Below, piece by piece: positions 11,886 through 22,997 of a stretch of DNA of 64,000 nt (the stretch's first letter is position 1; every line of letters begins with the position of its first letter). Source of the DNA: Armigeres subalbatus. Lineage: Eukaryota; Arthropoda; Insecta; Diptera; Culicidae. The translations under genes were made by a program, and so were the position numbers. The stretch lies in assembly GCF_024139115.2 (NCBI RefSeq), contig NC_085139.1, forward strand, positions 142,127,271 to 142,191,270, read 5' to 3'. The notes below the pieces were generated by a model. That model was not told the DNA's origin and made no database searches. It saw nothing but the letters and a program-made list of their open reading frames with translations.

Positions 11886-14677
11886 ATGAAGAATGAAGAA
11901 TGAAGAATGAAGAATGAAGGATGAAGAATGAAGAATGAAGAATGAAGAATGAAGAATGAAGAATGAAGAATGAAGAATGAAGAATGAAGAATGAAGAAAG
12001 AATGAAGAATGAAGAATGAAAATGAAGAATGAAGAATGAAGAGAAGATGAAGAATGAAGAATGAAGAATGAAGAATGAAGAATAAGAATGAAGAATGAAG
12101 AATGAAGAATGAAGAATGAAGAATGAAGAATGAAGAATGAAGAATGAAGAATGAAGAATGAAGAATGAAGAATGAAGAATGAAGAATGAAGAATGAAGAA
12201 TGAAGAATGAAGAATGAAGAATGAAGAATGAAGAATGAAGAACAAAGAATGAAGAATGAGAATGAGGAATGAGAAAAGAATGAAGAATGAAGAATGAAGA
12301 ATGAAGAATGAAGAATGAAGAATGAAGAATGAAGAATGAAGAATGAAGAATGAAGAATGAAGAATGAAGAATGAAGAATGAAGAATGAAGAATGAAGAAT
12401 GAAGAATGAAGAATGAAGAATGAAGAATGAAGAAGAAGAATGAAGAATGAAGAATGAAGAATGAAGAATGAAGAATGAAGAATGAAGAATGAAGAATGAA
12501 GAATGAAGAATGAAGAAAAGAATGAAGAATGAAGAAAAGAATGAAGAATGAAGAATGAAGAATGAAGAATGAAGAATGAAGAAATGAAAAAAAGAAAGAA
12601 AAAGAATGAAGAATGAAGAAATGAAGAATGAAGAATGAAGAATGAAGAATGAAGAATGAAGAATGAAGAATGAAGAATGAAAAAGAATGAAGAATGAAGA
12701 ATGAAGAATGAAGAATGAAGAATGAAGAATGAAGAATGAAGAATGAAGAATGAAGAATGAAGAATGAAGAATGAAGAATGAAGAATGAAGAATGAAGAAT
12801 GAAGAATGAAGAATGAAGAAAGAAGAAGAAGAATGAAGAATGAAGAATGAAGAATGAAGAATGAAGAATGAAGAATGAAGAATGAAGAATGAAGAATGAA
12901 GAATGAAGAATGAAGAATGAAGAATGAAGAATGAAGAATGAAGAATGAAGAATGAAAAATGAATAATGAAGAGAATGAAGAATGAAGATTGCAGAATGAA
13001 GAATGAAGAATGAAGAATGAAGAATGAAGAATGAAGAATGAAGAACGAAGAATGAAGAATAAAGAAATGAAGAATGAAAAAATGAAGAATGAAGAATGAA
13101 GAAATAAAAGAATGAAGAATGAAGAATGAAGAATGAATGAAGAATGAAGAATGAAGAATGAAGAATGAAGAATGAAGAAATGAAGAATGAAGAATGAAGA
13201 ATGAAGAATGGAAGAATGAAGAATGAAGAATGAAGAATGAAGAATGAAGAATGAAGAATGAAGAATGAAGAATGAAGAATGAAGAAAGGAAGAAAAAGCA
13301 AGAATGAAGAATGAAGAATGAAGAATGAAGAATGGAAGAATGAAGAATGAAGAAGAATGAAGAATGAAGAATGAAGAATGAAGAATGAAGAATGAAGAAT
13401 GAAGAATGAAGAATGAAGAATGAAGAATGAAGAATGAAGAATGAAGAATGAAGAATGAAGAATGAAGAATGAAGAATGAAGAATGAAGAATGAAGAATGA
13501 AGAATGAAGAATGAAGAATGAAGAATGAAGAATGAAGAATGAAGAATGAAGAATGAAGAATGAAGAAAAAGAATGAAGAATGAAGAATGAAGAATGAAGA
13601 ATGAAGAAAGCAATGAAAATGAAGAATGAAGAATGAAGAATGAAGAATGAAGAATGAAGAATGAAGAATGAAGAATGAAGAATGAATGAATGATGAATGA
13701 AGAATGATGAATGAAGAATGAAGAATGAAGAATGAAGAATGAAGAATGAAGAATGAAGAATGAAGAATGAAGAATGAAGAATGAAGAATGAAGAATGAAG
13801 AATGAAGAATGAAGAATGAAGAATGAAGAATGAAGAATGAAGAAAGAATGAAGAATGAAGAATGAAGAATGAAGAATGAAGAATGAAGAATGAAGAAGAA
13901 TGAAGAATGAAGAATGAAGAATGAAGAATGAAGAATGAAGAATGAAGAATGAAGAATGAAGAATGAATGAAGAATGAAGAATGAAGAATGAAGAATGAAG
14001 AATGAAGAATGAAGAATGAAGAATGAAGAATGAAGAATGAAGAATGAAGAATGAAGAATGAAGAATGAAGAATGAAGAATGAAGAATGAAGAATAAGAAT
14101 GAAGAATGAAGAATGAAGAATGAAGAATGAAGAATGAAGAATGAAGAATGAAGAATGAAGAATGAAGAATGAAGAATGAAGAATGAAGAATGAAGAATGA
14201 AGAAAAGAAGAGAATGAAGAATGAAGAATGAAGAATGAAGAATGAAGAATGAAATGAAGAATGAAGAATGAAGAATGAAGAATGAAGAATGAAGAAATGA
14301 AGAATGAAGAATGAAGAATGAAGAATGAAGAATGAAGAATGAAGAATGAAGAATGAAGAATGAAGAATGAAGAATGAAGAATGAAGAATGAAGAATGAAG
14401 AATGAAGAATGAAGAATGAAGAATGAAGAATGAAGAATGAAGTATGAAGAATGAAGAATGAAGAATGAAGAATGAAGAATGAATGAATGATGAATGAAGA
14501 ATGATGAATGATGAATGAAGAATGAAGAATGAAGAATGAAGAATGAAGAATGAAGAATGAAGAATGAAGAATGAAGAATGAAGAATGAAGAATGAAGAAT
14601 GAAGAATGAAGAATGAAGAATGAAGAATGAAGAATGAAGAATGAAGAATGAAGAATGAAGAATGAAGAATGAAGAAT

Positions 14678-15266
14678 ATCATTCTTTGCCGATCGCTTGA
14701 AGTAGCGGATGAATGTCCGTGTCTCCATCTGCAGGCAGTTATTTTGTCAAACAGTGGAGTTTTTCTCACAAAAAGTGAGTTTTTATATCCTCCGCGCTTC
14801 CCACTGTGGATTAAGTGGCTGTCCATGATTCGTGATCGTTGAAGAAGGTGCACGTATAGCTAAAGGGCTACGCGTGCATTTACAAGTGATATTATTCGGT
14901 TCCATCGTCAACAGAGAGGCTCACAGCACCAGCGCAGCATCTACTACTTCGAACGGGAACGGATAAGTATAACAAAGTGTATTGTTCTAACCGTTCTATT
15001 GCAACCAATTTGCATTCACCACACAGCAGTGGTCGAGCTGCCTCGTCTGTCGTTCACCAGTTACCGTCGGCTTGCTTAGAGTGCGACAAAATTAGAGTGA
15101 TAATGAGAATACAAATTTTGAATTTTGTAATAAAGTTATTATTTCTTTTATTTTTATTTTTTCTAAACATTAACTAATTAATTTAGACCAAGTTTCTTTT
15201 TCTTTCTTATTATTTTTTTACTCTTGTTTTTTTTGTTTATCAATTTTGAATTCATCCCGCAATTGA
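14678..15266 (+). other. Non-satellite segment, possible 5' leader of the Jockey-like element
   Basis: The satellite stops abruptly at 14677. The next 590 bases are mixed composition, become T-rich near 15120-15240, and have no useful open frame. They lie directly upstream of a Jockey-like gag remnant in the same direction, so a leader is plausible, but I have no direct sequence match. Confidence 0.35.
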
Positions 15267-16500
15267 TGGATAAGAGAACGGAGGCGAAACGTCCCAAAGA
15301 TAATGTTGTCCGCAGCGATTTTACCAGGCTCCTCACCTGGTCCCTGGGTTGTTTACTTGGCAGAAAGAAAAGTATTGATTTTCTAGGAATCAAACGTGAC
15401 TTACGTCGTTTTCCGAAAACTGATTTTCATCAGATCAATCGGAATAAACTACTGTAACCGCACCCATATCAGGATGTAAATGCTACAAAAGACCAACTGT
15501 ATAATGTAGAATATTTGGTTGCGTGTCTCTCGCGGAGGTCGAGGTTGAAGGTGTGATAAACGCAGCGACTCTGTGCAAGGATGTACTTGCGGGAAAAGGC
15601 CGCTTGAAGAATGCAATAAAGTCTACCGTGGATATTCTGGATTGCGCGAAGTTGCATTCAGCTGCCACGGTAGATGGCAAAAGGTTCAAAGTCAGGCTCA
15701 CTTCGAGTGACGTTCGCCGGTTCGATACTCCCAAAATATGTAGATATCGAAAATATGTGTTTCCGGTGCGTCTTTCTACCAGGGTTTTTAATTGTACCAA
15801 CTGCAAACAGTTGGGGCATACCGTCGAGTTTTGCGACAATAAGCCCGTTGTGGCAAATGTTTTGAAAGACATCGGAGGAGACCGCCAACAACAAGGCAAC
15901 AAAGTGTGCTTATTGCTTGGATTCCCCATGGTTTGCGAAGAATGCCGTGCGTACAAAAAGCGCACCAAAAAGTGAAGCGCTCGCTGGTACAGCGCTCCAA
16001 GCAGTCGTATGCGGAAATGGTGAAGCGCAAGACACATCGCAACTGCCAACGCAACGGCCGCTATTTCAGCTGCCGTCTGCTAGTGACTTTATGATGTTCC
16101 ATTGACGAATCGGACTCTGACGTAGCCGATAAGGATTTGCGGAGGTACACGTGCCTCGAAAAGAGGAAGAAACCGTCTTCCCTGGATTGCGCCGTAGAAA
16201 ACAAAAATCATCCCTAGAAGCTTGCCCAAATCTGATGGTAATGGGGATTATTAATTACCGAAGCAGCCTGTCTATACTTCGCCCTTTGACCCATGTTGCA
16301 GTAAGACATCTCCCATTGCCCAAAAACTGATGTTACAAAGAAACATCAGTCAAGGAATATCTCCGAGCAGAAAACTGCTACCGCACTTCCAAGAAAAGAA
16401 TCTGTCCAAGCGAGATTGATATCCAGTGACCTTTGTGGATCGTATTTTGAACTTATTCAATATGATTAATTATTTTAGAGCGTCTTAGGGAAATGCTCAA
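15267..16500 (+). pseudogene. Broken ORF1 (gag-like) of a Jockey-clade non-LTR retrotransposon
   Basis: The clearest part is 15523-16080. It encodes a zinc knuckle of the pattern C-x2-C-x4-H-x4-C (CTNCKQLGHTVEFC), then, after a frame change near 15845, a second one starting CGKC. After another frame change near 15975 comes the segment VKRSLVQRSKQSYAEMVK, which is typical of Jockey-like ORF1 proteins. An in-frame stop precedes the 15523 segment, and a methionine-initiated piece at 15267-15457 may be the original N-terminus. 16090-16500 resembles the loose C-terminal part but is full of stops. These proteins bind element RNA. No endonuclease or reverse transcriptase follows, so the copy is truncated. 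It is not functional. Confidence 0.75.
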
Positions 16501-16548
16501 GGTTAAAAGACTATTATTCTTCCATTTACTTCCACTATTAACTTTTTA

Positions 16549-17815
16549 TGTATCACAATCAGATACGTATTTCTTGTTCCCATTGGAAACTTCTTCAGTG
16601 TTTGTTATCGACTGAAGAAAACATTGCTCATTAATTTAAATATGGTGTAGGAGAACTGTAGGTTAAGGGCATGTCGCTTGTATGATTCGTCGTCGTCCTG
16701 GGTAGTAATTAAACAGCCAGGATATCCGTTTCCTTGATCTTTGTTAAGTAAGTTTATTTGTTTTTGTTGTAAATTTCTAAGCTTCCGCTACGTCAAGTTT
16801 CCAGGATTTTGTATTTGTCTGAGAAGGATATGTGTCTTTGGTTAATTGATGATCTTCGCTAAATATATGTTCGGCTACTTTAGAGAAATCGATAATGTAT
16901 ACCTTTTCAGTGTCTTGTTGCTTTAGTTACTTCGCCAAATGTTCTTTGAACCTCGTGTCTAGTGTTCGTTTTGTCTGTCCTATGTGATTTTTGTCCAGTG
17001 TGGGCATGATATTTATATAACCCAGATTTTCCTAATGCGTCAACGGGGTCTTTGTGAAGCACAGTGTCTTCAGTTGGTTGTTCCTGCTACTGAAAAACTA
17101 ATTGATACCATTTTTCAAATTAGAGCGTAATGGTTCGGTTATATTATGGTCGTAACGATACGCGTCGCAATTCATTTGTTATTGGTAATAATGTGGTTAA
17201 TGATTTTCTGTACTGGTTTTTCTATGTTTGTCTATAAAGCTTGAATAGTTCTAGTGAGTATCCGTTTAGTCTAGTGTTTCAAAAATGTAATTTAATTCTT
17301 TCTGTTTCCTGTGACGCTGGAGTGGAAAAGTCTCGAGTCTATGTATCATGTGTTGGAAATGCTGGCAATGAATCTTTGTGTTGGTGTGAAATTGATTTGA
17401 AGTGTTCGGCCGTATAATCGTCTTTCGATGTGTGTGATTGGAGTTTTCTGTAATATTCTTCAAATATTCGTATTACTGGTTTTGATTCTCTAAACCTATT
17501 GAAAATAATCCAAACGCATATTTCTGTTCTTCTATTTTCAAATATTAGTGAAGTTTTGTGTATTTATGCTGTTTCATGATGCTGGACGTCGTAGATGCGG
17601 ATTATCTTTTGACTTCACAGCCTTGTAACCTTATTTTCTGCCTCTTATGGCATTAAAGTTGTTGAAATAAGTAGGTTGAAAATTTCTTGATGGTTTTATC
17701 TACTTTTTCACAATATCTGTCAATGGATCTTTCTTTGTTTTCTTATGACCATTATTAAGTTTTGCACATAAGGTTATAATTTTATCTAGAATGACAATTG
17801 CCTTAAACTAAAACT
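16549..17815 (-). mobile_element. Penelope-like element fragment A (minus strand)
   Basis: Reading on the - strand from 17815: an N-terminal reverse-transcriptase piece (17687-17801), a deletion, the C-terminal RT region (17266-17463), a GIY-YIG endonuclease region (about 16690-17050), then a non-coding tail. The key word for the endonuclease is HIGQTKRTLDTRFKEHLAK at 16931-16986; the GIY-YIG domain is the diagnostic endonuclease of Penelope-like elements. The segment with IVRPNTSNQFHTNTKIHC followed by MIHRLETFPL resembles the thumb region of their RT. Many stops and frame changes make it a fossil. Its first piece is duplicated in fragment B on the other strand. Confidence 0.8.
16562..16617 (-). 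ncRNA. Candidate hammerhead-ribozyme-like core in the Penelope tail
   Basis: On the - strand from 16598 the sequence reads CTGAAGA, then a stem GTTTCC-AAT-GGGAAC, then AAGAAA, then TACGTATC pairing with GATACATA (one mismatch). This follows the order of a hammerhead core: CUGANGA, stem II, GAAA, next stem. Next to it, CTTCAGT (16593-16599) pairs with ACTGAAG (16611-16617). Penelope-like elements are known to carry hammerhead motifs. Against it, two extra A residues precede GAAA, and the conserved pair at the cleavage end is not clean, so the copy may be inactive or the match partial. Confidence 0.35.
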
Positions 17816-17819
17816 TACC

Positions 17820-19254
17820 CCGTCAGCCATAAATTAAAGTCAGATCACCAACCCATGCCCATCTATTCAGAAAAAGAACGAGAGCACGTAAAAGAAAGCA
17901 TCAAACATTATACAGTAAATTGAATATCATAAAATTTAGAATGTTATAATTTGCAATCTTTAAAATTAGCTAAACAATATCCAGCAGAATCTCTTTTTTG
18001 ACTAAAGTAAAGTAGCAGAAAAATGTGAGTCTGAGCGCTAAAAGATTGTTACATGTTAAAAAATCTAAGTTTATTAAAAATTCCGGAGTGATAAAGTGAA
18101 AGTGATATAGTGAAAAGTGATATAGTGAAAGTGCAACCCTTGGAAGGATTCGTCGTCAATCAGATCGCAGGAGTTTCATCAGAACAAGTAATAAGTACTA
18201 CAAATGGTTTAAATTACGCTTGACCTCAAAGCCTGATTTAAACCAAATAATTATAGACTTAGAGACGGCCATAGACTCATGCCAAATTTCCTTTGACCAG
18301 AAAAAAACACAACTAGAGAGATTTACAGAAGACACATTAGACACTAGAATACACACCCAACACACAGAGACTAAATTATTAAGAATTAAAGAAAAACCAG
18401 TTTTTATACAAAAGCCGACAAAGGTAATGCATATGTCATTCTAGATAAAATTAATTACGATAACCTCATATACAAAAACTTAATAATGGTCCAACAGAAA
18501 AACAAAGAAAAGATCCATTGACAGATATTGTGAAAAAAGTAGATAAAACCATCAAAGAATGTAAACCCATATTTGAAAATTTGCCTTGACTAAATTTCCA
18601 ACCCAACTTGCCTAGAATTAGAGGACAACCAAAAAATTCACAAACCTGAAACGAAATCAGAGAAATAATATCTGGAAGGATCTCCAACTCACAAAATAGC
18701 AAAATGGTTAGTCAAAGAATTCCAAACACACTCTACACATACACAAAAGAACTCAGACAAGTACAAAACCAAAACAGTTTATTGAAAATTGCAAAACCTG
18801 GAAATATAAGAAGTATCGAGATGAATGGTTTCATTTGATGGGCTGCAAATGTTCCCAGTGTACCCGTAAAAGAAGCTATTGTCTTGTTGGAAGATTGGTT
18901 ACTAGACAAAAATCAGACGCAGCTTGGAAGACAAAAAATGCAATATTTAAAATTAACAAGACTTTGCATGAGAAGAGAACTATTTTACATTCAGAGGAGC
19001 TACTACAAGCAGACAAAAAGGAACACCAATGGGAATCTCTGTCTCCTTCTAGGTGCAACTGTCTACATCTTGAAAAGGATTTGAAGGAAAAGGGGCCATT
19101 CTGAGCGATGGTGGAAGTAGATGATATTTCAGATCATTAGGGAAAGACACCTCCATCAATCCGACAGCCATCTAATAGTGCACATAGGGATATCAAGTTC
19201 ACTTGTGAACAAGAGAAAGACGGAAAGCAATACGAATCGAACTGAAGCACTGAT
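17820..19254 (+). mobile_element. Penelope-like element fragment B (plus strand)
   Basis: This fragment encodes the N-terminal and central reverse transcriptase of a Penelope-like element in + orientation. 18411-18458 reads KADKGNAYVILDKINY, the conserved start of the RT domain. Around 18600-18720 a degenerate PRIRGQPK region and a region like REIISG follow. NVPSVPVKEAIVLLEDWLL lies near 18850-18910, a QTKGTPMG-like block near 19010, and the catalytic block VEVDDI at 19111-19128 has both aspartates. Next is an FTCEQEK-like piece near 19198-19220, running into the N gap at 19255. Stops and frame changes occur throughout. Fragment A, to its left, points the other way. Confidence 0.8.
18085..18142 (+). 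repeat. Short tandem words AGTGATATAGTGAAA
   Basis: AGTGATA(A/T)AGTGAAA occurs about three times in tandem with small length differences. It lies inside Penelope fragment B, upstream of the conserved RT block, and is a minor local duplication. Confidence 0.6.
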
Positions 19255-19279
19255 NNNNNNNNNNNNNNNNNNNNNNNNN
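19255..19279. other. Assembly gap, 25 N
   Basis: A run of 25 N separates Penelope fragment B (+) from the BEL/Pao remnant (-). The adjacency of these two elements therefore depends on scaffolding rather than on continuous sequence. Confidence 1.
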
Positions 19280-19399
19280 CTAGAAGTTATTACGTATTGC
19301 TGGCAAGAAGTTCAAAGTGTGCGCTACAGTCGAATCCTTCTGACTCTTCACTGTAGCCCATCATGTATAACCCTGATCTGAAAATCCATACCTTTGCCG

Positions 19400-20528
19400 T
19401 CGTACATTGTATCGGAAGCACCAGTCTTAGCTAAACGCTTTTCCAGGGCACTTGAAGGTTCGTTCTGCCATCGCGGCTATCCTGGAAGCTCCACGCAATC
19501 TGTGTTTCCAGAGCAGGCCTGTCTCGAACTTCTTCATCGTTCACGCTGACGTGGTTGCTTTGCGGATATTGATGTCCGCGTTTCCGCCTTTTGGGTCGCT
19601 ATCGGAGGCAGTATTCGCTCTGTAGCAGGAAAGCGGAACTGGGCCGACGCGACACACACCTTTCACGTCATTCACAACAGTTACACCTAGACTCGATATC
19701 GAAAAAGCGACGAACGTACTCATGGAGGTCATCTCAGGCGTCGACCACAAATATGAGTGGTGCATGCATGTCGCTTTTTTTTTTCGTAGACTTGGCACAC
19801 CGTCCATCCGATTCTGGTCCTCGTTGCCTATGGGTCAGTCAGCGACGCCAGTTTCAACGTGTAGTAAATGGCTATTGCTCTGTCCAATCAGGATACTGGT
19901 ACTGCAGACTTAAACCTTCATCGAGGCTTGCTCACTGCTGAAACGTTTGCTAGTTCTTCAGCAGTCGTCGACTGTTGCGGTGACTAAGGTTTTCGATCGG
20001 TAGCACACTCTGATAATTTGTACCGTTTGTTTCCACGACCCGGATATCGCCAGTCCTTGTCCCGTACAAAGTAACCGGGAGAATGCGGAAAGGAGCATAG
20101 ACGACGACAACTGGAGATGATGAAACACCCGCATTGATAGGCAGATCGGTATTCCGTGGCTCAAAAGTGAAGTATGATGGTGTCGTTTCGGACAGTTGTT
20201 GATTCCAACTCCCTTGTAGGCCAAAGCCATCGTGCTTGACGTAAGGCACATGTGCCAATTTGTTTGTCTTCACTCGTTCCATCTGCATCCAAATCAATCC
20301 TTTGAACGGCTGGCGTTTTCGTTCGATGACTGTCGATGTTACAAACGGGACATCAATCTGGTACTGTTTGCTCTGGCTTACCCTTTCCTTCATTTTCCAC
20401 CACCAGTTTGCAGCTTCTTTCTCCATCTCGCGAAAACCTGCTTTCGACTTGTCAGCGTACACGTGCGTGTTTAAGAACGATCTTCCTTCTGTCGATTTTC
20501 TCCCTGACAACTCTGTGGAACATTGCAA
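19400..20528 (-). pseudogene. BEL/Pao gag C-terminus, protease and pre-RT region, broken
   Basis: The longest intact piece is 19950-20528. It starts in the gag tail, passes a zinc-knuckle-like stretch whose cysteines appear lost (HVPYVKHDGFGLQGSW), and reaches FRILPVTLYG, which is characteristic of the start of the BEL protease (DUF1758-type). In another frame just beyond it, near 19895-19925, lies ASLDEGLSLQ, matching the D-E-G active-site neighbourhood. Near 19690-19740 a FFDIES-like word followed by LGVTV (across a frame change) fits the linker before RT. Several frame changes and stops separate these pieces. The protease would have processed the element's polyprotein. Confidence 0.65.
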
Positions 20529-20539
20529 GAAGTGACCTG

Positions 20540-21216
20540 CTTGCAGCAGATGAAATCCTAGCCAGTCGCTTTAGATCCACCACTGCATTGTTCTTGATAG
20601 AGAGCCCAACTGAACTTCACCTGCCGGTAGCGTCCACCAGTTCCTGTAATAAGATCGGTTTACTAAATGCCTTCCATTCTCGATCATTCGAGATGCCTCA
20701 GATCTTGCACCACCAAGCTGAAGTTTCTCCAACCATCAGGTTTCGGAGGAGGTGTACCGAACCTTAGCGATTATATTGTTAACAATTTGTTCCGGGCGGC
20801 CATACAGTTACTGTGGAAGTGGACATTACTTGACTACATGAATGTCGGTGAGCAAAGAACTGTTGACTACTTCCTTGGCACTACCTCTTAGACTCCTTTG
20901 AAGGCGCAAAAGGTTTTCAGGAGTTGGTGTACCGCAGGTATCCGTAGAGTGTCTAGTGCTGCATAAACAGTGGCCAATCAATCGCATCTCCAGAGAAGTT
21001 GGTAGTTCCGACGACCTGTCTAGCAGCTAACGTGAGGCGATGTCCAAGTTGAAAGTTGCCATCGAGCGAATGAGTAAACTGATTCAGTTGAATTGCACTA
21101 TAGAACGCGATATATTTGAAATAGGAGGAATGAGCTGGCATGTATTGTTCATTATTACTAAACCTCAGGCACCATAATGTTGTGCCATTCGAAGCCCTAT
21201 GTAGATCATGATGCAC
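20540..21216 (-). pseudogene. BEL/Pao gag, DUF1759-like region, broken
   Basis: The frame at 20953-21216 contains AARQVVGTTNFSGDAIDWPL followed by FMQH. The phrase FSGD...DWPLF is typical of BEL gag. After a frame change it continues as PENLLRLQRSLRGSAKEVV near 20870-20930, then a LYGRPEQIVNNII stretch near 20770-20815, and a VKFSWALYQEQC-like stretch near 20590-20620. These are the usual successive motifs of the domain. At least three frame changes or stops interrupt it. The protein would have formed the element's particle. Confidence 0.7.
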
Positions 21217-22399
21217 ATCGTAAGCCGAAGTCAGAGAGAGTGGGAAACGAAGAAATCACTTTCTTTGAGATGAATTAGATGTTCTTCCATGATGCAGCAG
21301 AGGAAAATCGAAAGTTCATTAGCGCTAATCTTCACCCACATCTAACTACAATCGCAAAATTAGGCAACTGTACACGAAGCCCTTCGAAACTTTCAAATTC
21401 GATTGTACTGTCTGTTTGCTTCAGTTAGCAACGAATCATTAAAAAACAACAAACAAACATAAGGTCATCACCGAATCTTTCCCAGATATCACAAATGATG
21501 CAGCCGAGCTATTTGTTTACATTTCTGGTTCGTAAACAGGATCGATAAATTGAGTGGTGAGTGAGGATTCGCAGAAAATCACAGGCCGCAAAACGAATCA
21601 TGGATCTGAAATTGTAAATCAATCTTCTGAGTCCAACTCAGTGTTTTCTTTGACTACCTACATCGGCCTCTCATCTCTCGATCTTTTCATCATATTTTGT
21701 TTCACTTCTACCCTGGGCGAACTCAGTAGGTATGAATCAGTTGTTGGTTCGCTAAGTTGGGTTGAGTAGCATCGTTTGCAATCGCGTGTTCGCTGATGGA
21801 TAAGGATTAAAATGCGTGTTCGGATGGCAGTGAGGAGTTTTTCCATAGCTGGATGCAGGTGGAGGAGGTAATGGGGAGAGAATACCGCCATATGTAGGCC
21901 GATCCTGATTCATGGGGTCGCTCTTGGACCTCGTCGAAATCCACCAGCTCTGTAACTGCTTCTTTCTGCAGACGAAGCCTCTTCTCATACTCGCGCACGC
22001 CCGCCGCCTTCTTCGGGATTGTAGTGCTGCCCGTTCCGCACTATTTCAACCTTAGAAGATTCGCGTAAGGCTGAAGATTAAATGAATGCACATCATTCAA
22101 ATCCTTTGCTTAGCTTGCTTTTTCTCGTCCTCTCTGACGGCACCTTCAAGGAATCTTCAGGACTGATGCTGATGCTTTCCAAGGTCAGGCTGGGACTTCT
22201 CTGATCCCGCAGCTACCTACCATCACCTACGAGTTGAGAAATGAAGGATGGAACCTTGGAAGCGGAGTTGAGGAAGATGTACCACCTGTTGAATTAGTGG
22301 AGCGCCTTTTCTTATGACCAAAGACCATAGATGACGACAGGTATCTGTCCCATGATTACCAGACTGGACCCTCGGTTGTCTTTGTCTGCTGTACCCAAT
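21217..22399 (-). other. Middle of the BEL/Pao gag, degenerate
   Basis: Between the coiled coil and the DUF1759-like region the - strand carries pieces such as MREYEKRLRLQKEAVTELVD at 21939-21998. These read like the charged linker of BEL gag proteins. A proline-rich piece follows in another frame. I see no other gene here. Confidence 0.5.
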
Positions 22400-22997
22400 C
22401 TTTCATAGTGCGTTGCCCCTTGACGAAATTCCGATACCGTTCCTTTCATCACTGTCTCTTCCATTTAGCAGCGTTCATGCTTAGTGCGATAAACTGCTTT
22501 TCTTGTTCCAGCTTCCCCCGAAGTTCCTTCTCATTTAAAGCTCGTTTACTTGCTATCCGCTCTCGATTCAGGTCCTCAAGCAACTTCTGCTCCTTTTCTA
22601 GAAGTTGCGAATCACGTTCTACTCTGGATCTACGAGCACTCGACGAATTTGAAACCCCGCTAATCTGACTACGTGCTGGTTCAGATACACCGGGCATACA
22701 TACTGCGCAAACGTAGCTAACCAAGCGTACCGTGGACGTGTTCACCTTTGCACACGTAAAATGGTATCAATGCTCACAATTTTGGCACTGAACCATATAT
22801 CGCTCCGCGTTATTCGGCTGATCGCAGCCAGCACAGTCGTACAACTCACCTCCGTCTTCATCCACCCTGGATGGGATGAACGAATCCTCCGATGACTTAC
22901 TAGATGTCTTGTCGTCATCACCCGGATTGAGGTTAGCATTCACCTGCTGAGCCCTCGTTTGCGACCGGGTTTGCCGCACATTCGACAGAGAATTCAT
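22400..22997 (-). pseudogene. BEL/Pao gag N-terminus with PHD finger and coiled coil
   Basis: Starting at the ATG at 22995-22997, the product begins MNSLSNVRQTRSQTRAQ. It carries a PHD-like zinc finger: CAGC, a spacer, CQNCEH, then after a TGA stop YHFTC, then CAVC. The TGA stands where this finger normally has tryptophan (W-Y-H), so a single base change explains the break. Beyond it is a glutamate- and arginine-rich coiled coil (RVERDSQLLEKEQKLLEDLN). PHD-type fingers at the start of gag are a feature of mosquito BEL elements. The start was chosen because it is the first ATG ahead of the finger. Confidence 0.75.

Larger units (their letters stand above)
4895..14677 (+). repeat. Satellite array 1, (GAAGAAT)n, about 9.8 kb
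   Basis: A tandem array of the 7-bp unit GAAGAAT on the + strand, about 1,400 units. The unit is 29% G+C and has no C on the + strand. Common variants are loss of T (GAAGAAGAAT), loss of GAA (GAATGAATG), extra A, and rare units with C or extra T. It is clearly more variable than array 2. Rare variant blocks recur at regular spacing (see the higher-order repeat at 8132-10028). The minus strand reads ATTCTTC and has no stop codon in any frame, which creates long open frames of HSSFFIL repeats; I do not treat these as genes. Confidence 0.98.

Noticed and set aside
4895..14677. CRISPR-like array
   Set aside because: The unit is 7 bp with no spacers and the surroundings are clearly eukaryotic transposons.
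15483..16049. 188-codon minus-strand frame opposite the Jockey-like gag
   Set aside because: It is the antisense shadow of the plus-strand zinc-knuckle region, which has clear family motifs.
16549..19254. Simple twin-priming 5' inversion of a single Penelope-like copy
   Set aside because: The order of parts would fit, but the segment at 17687-17801 is also present inverted at 18428-18555, which a single inverted copy would not give.
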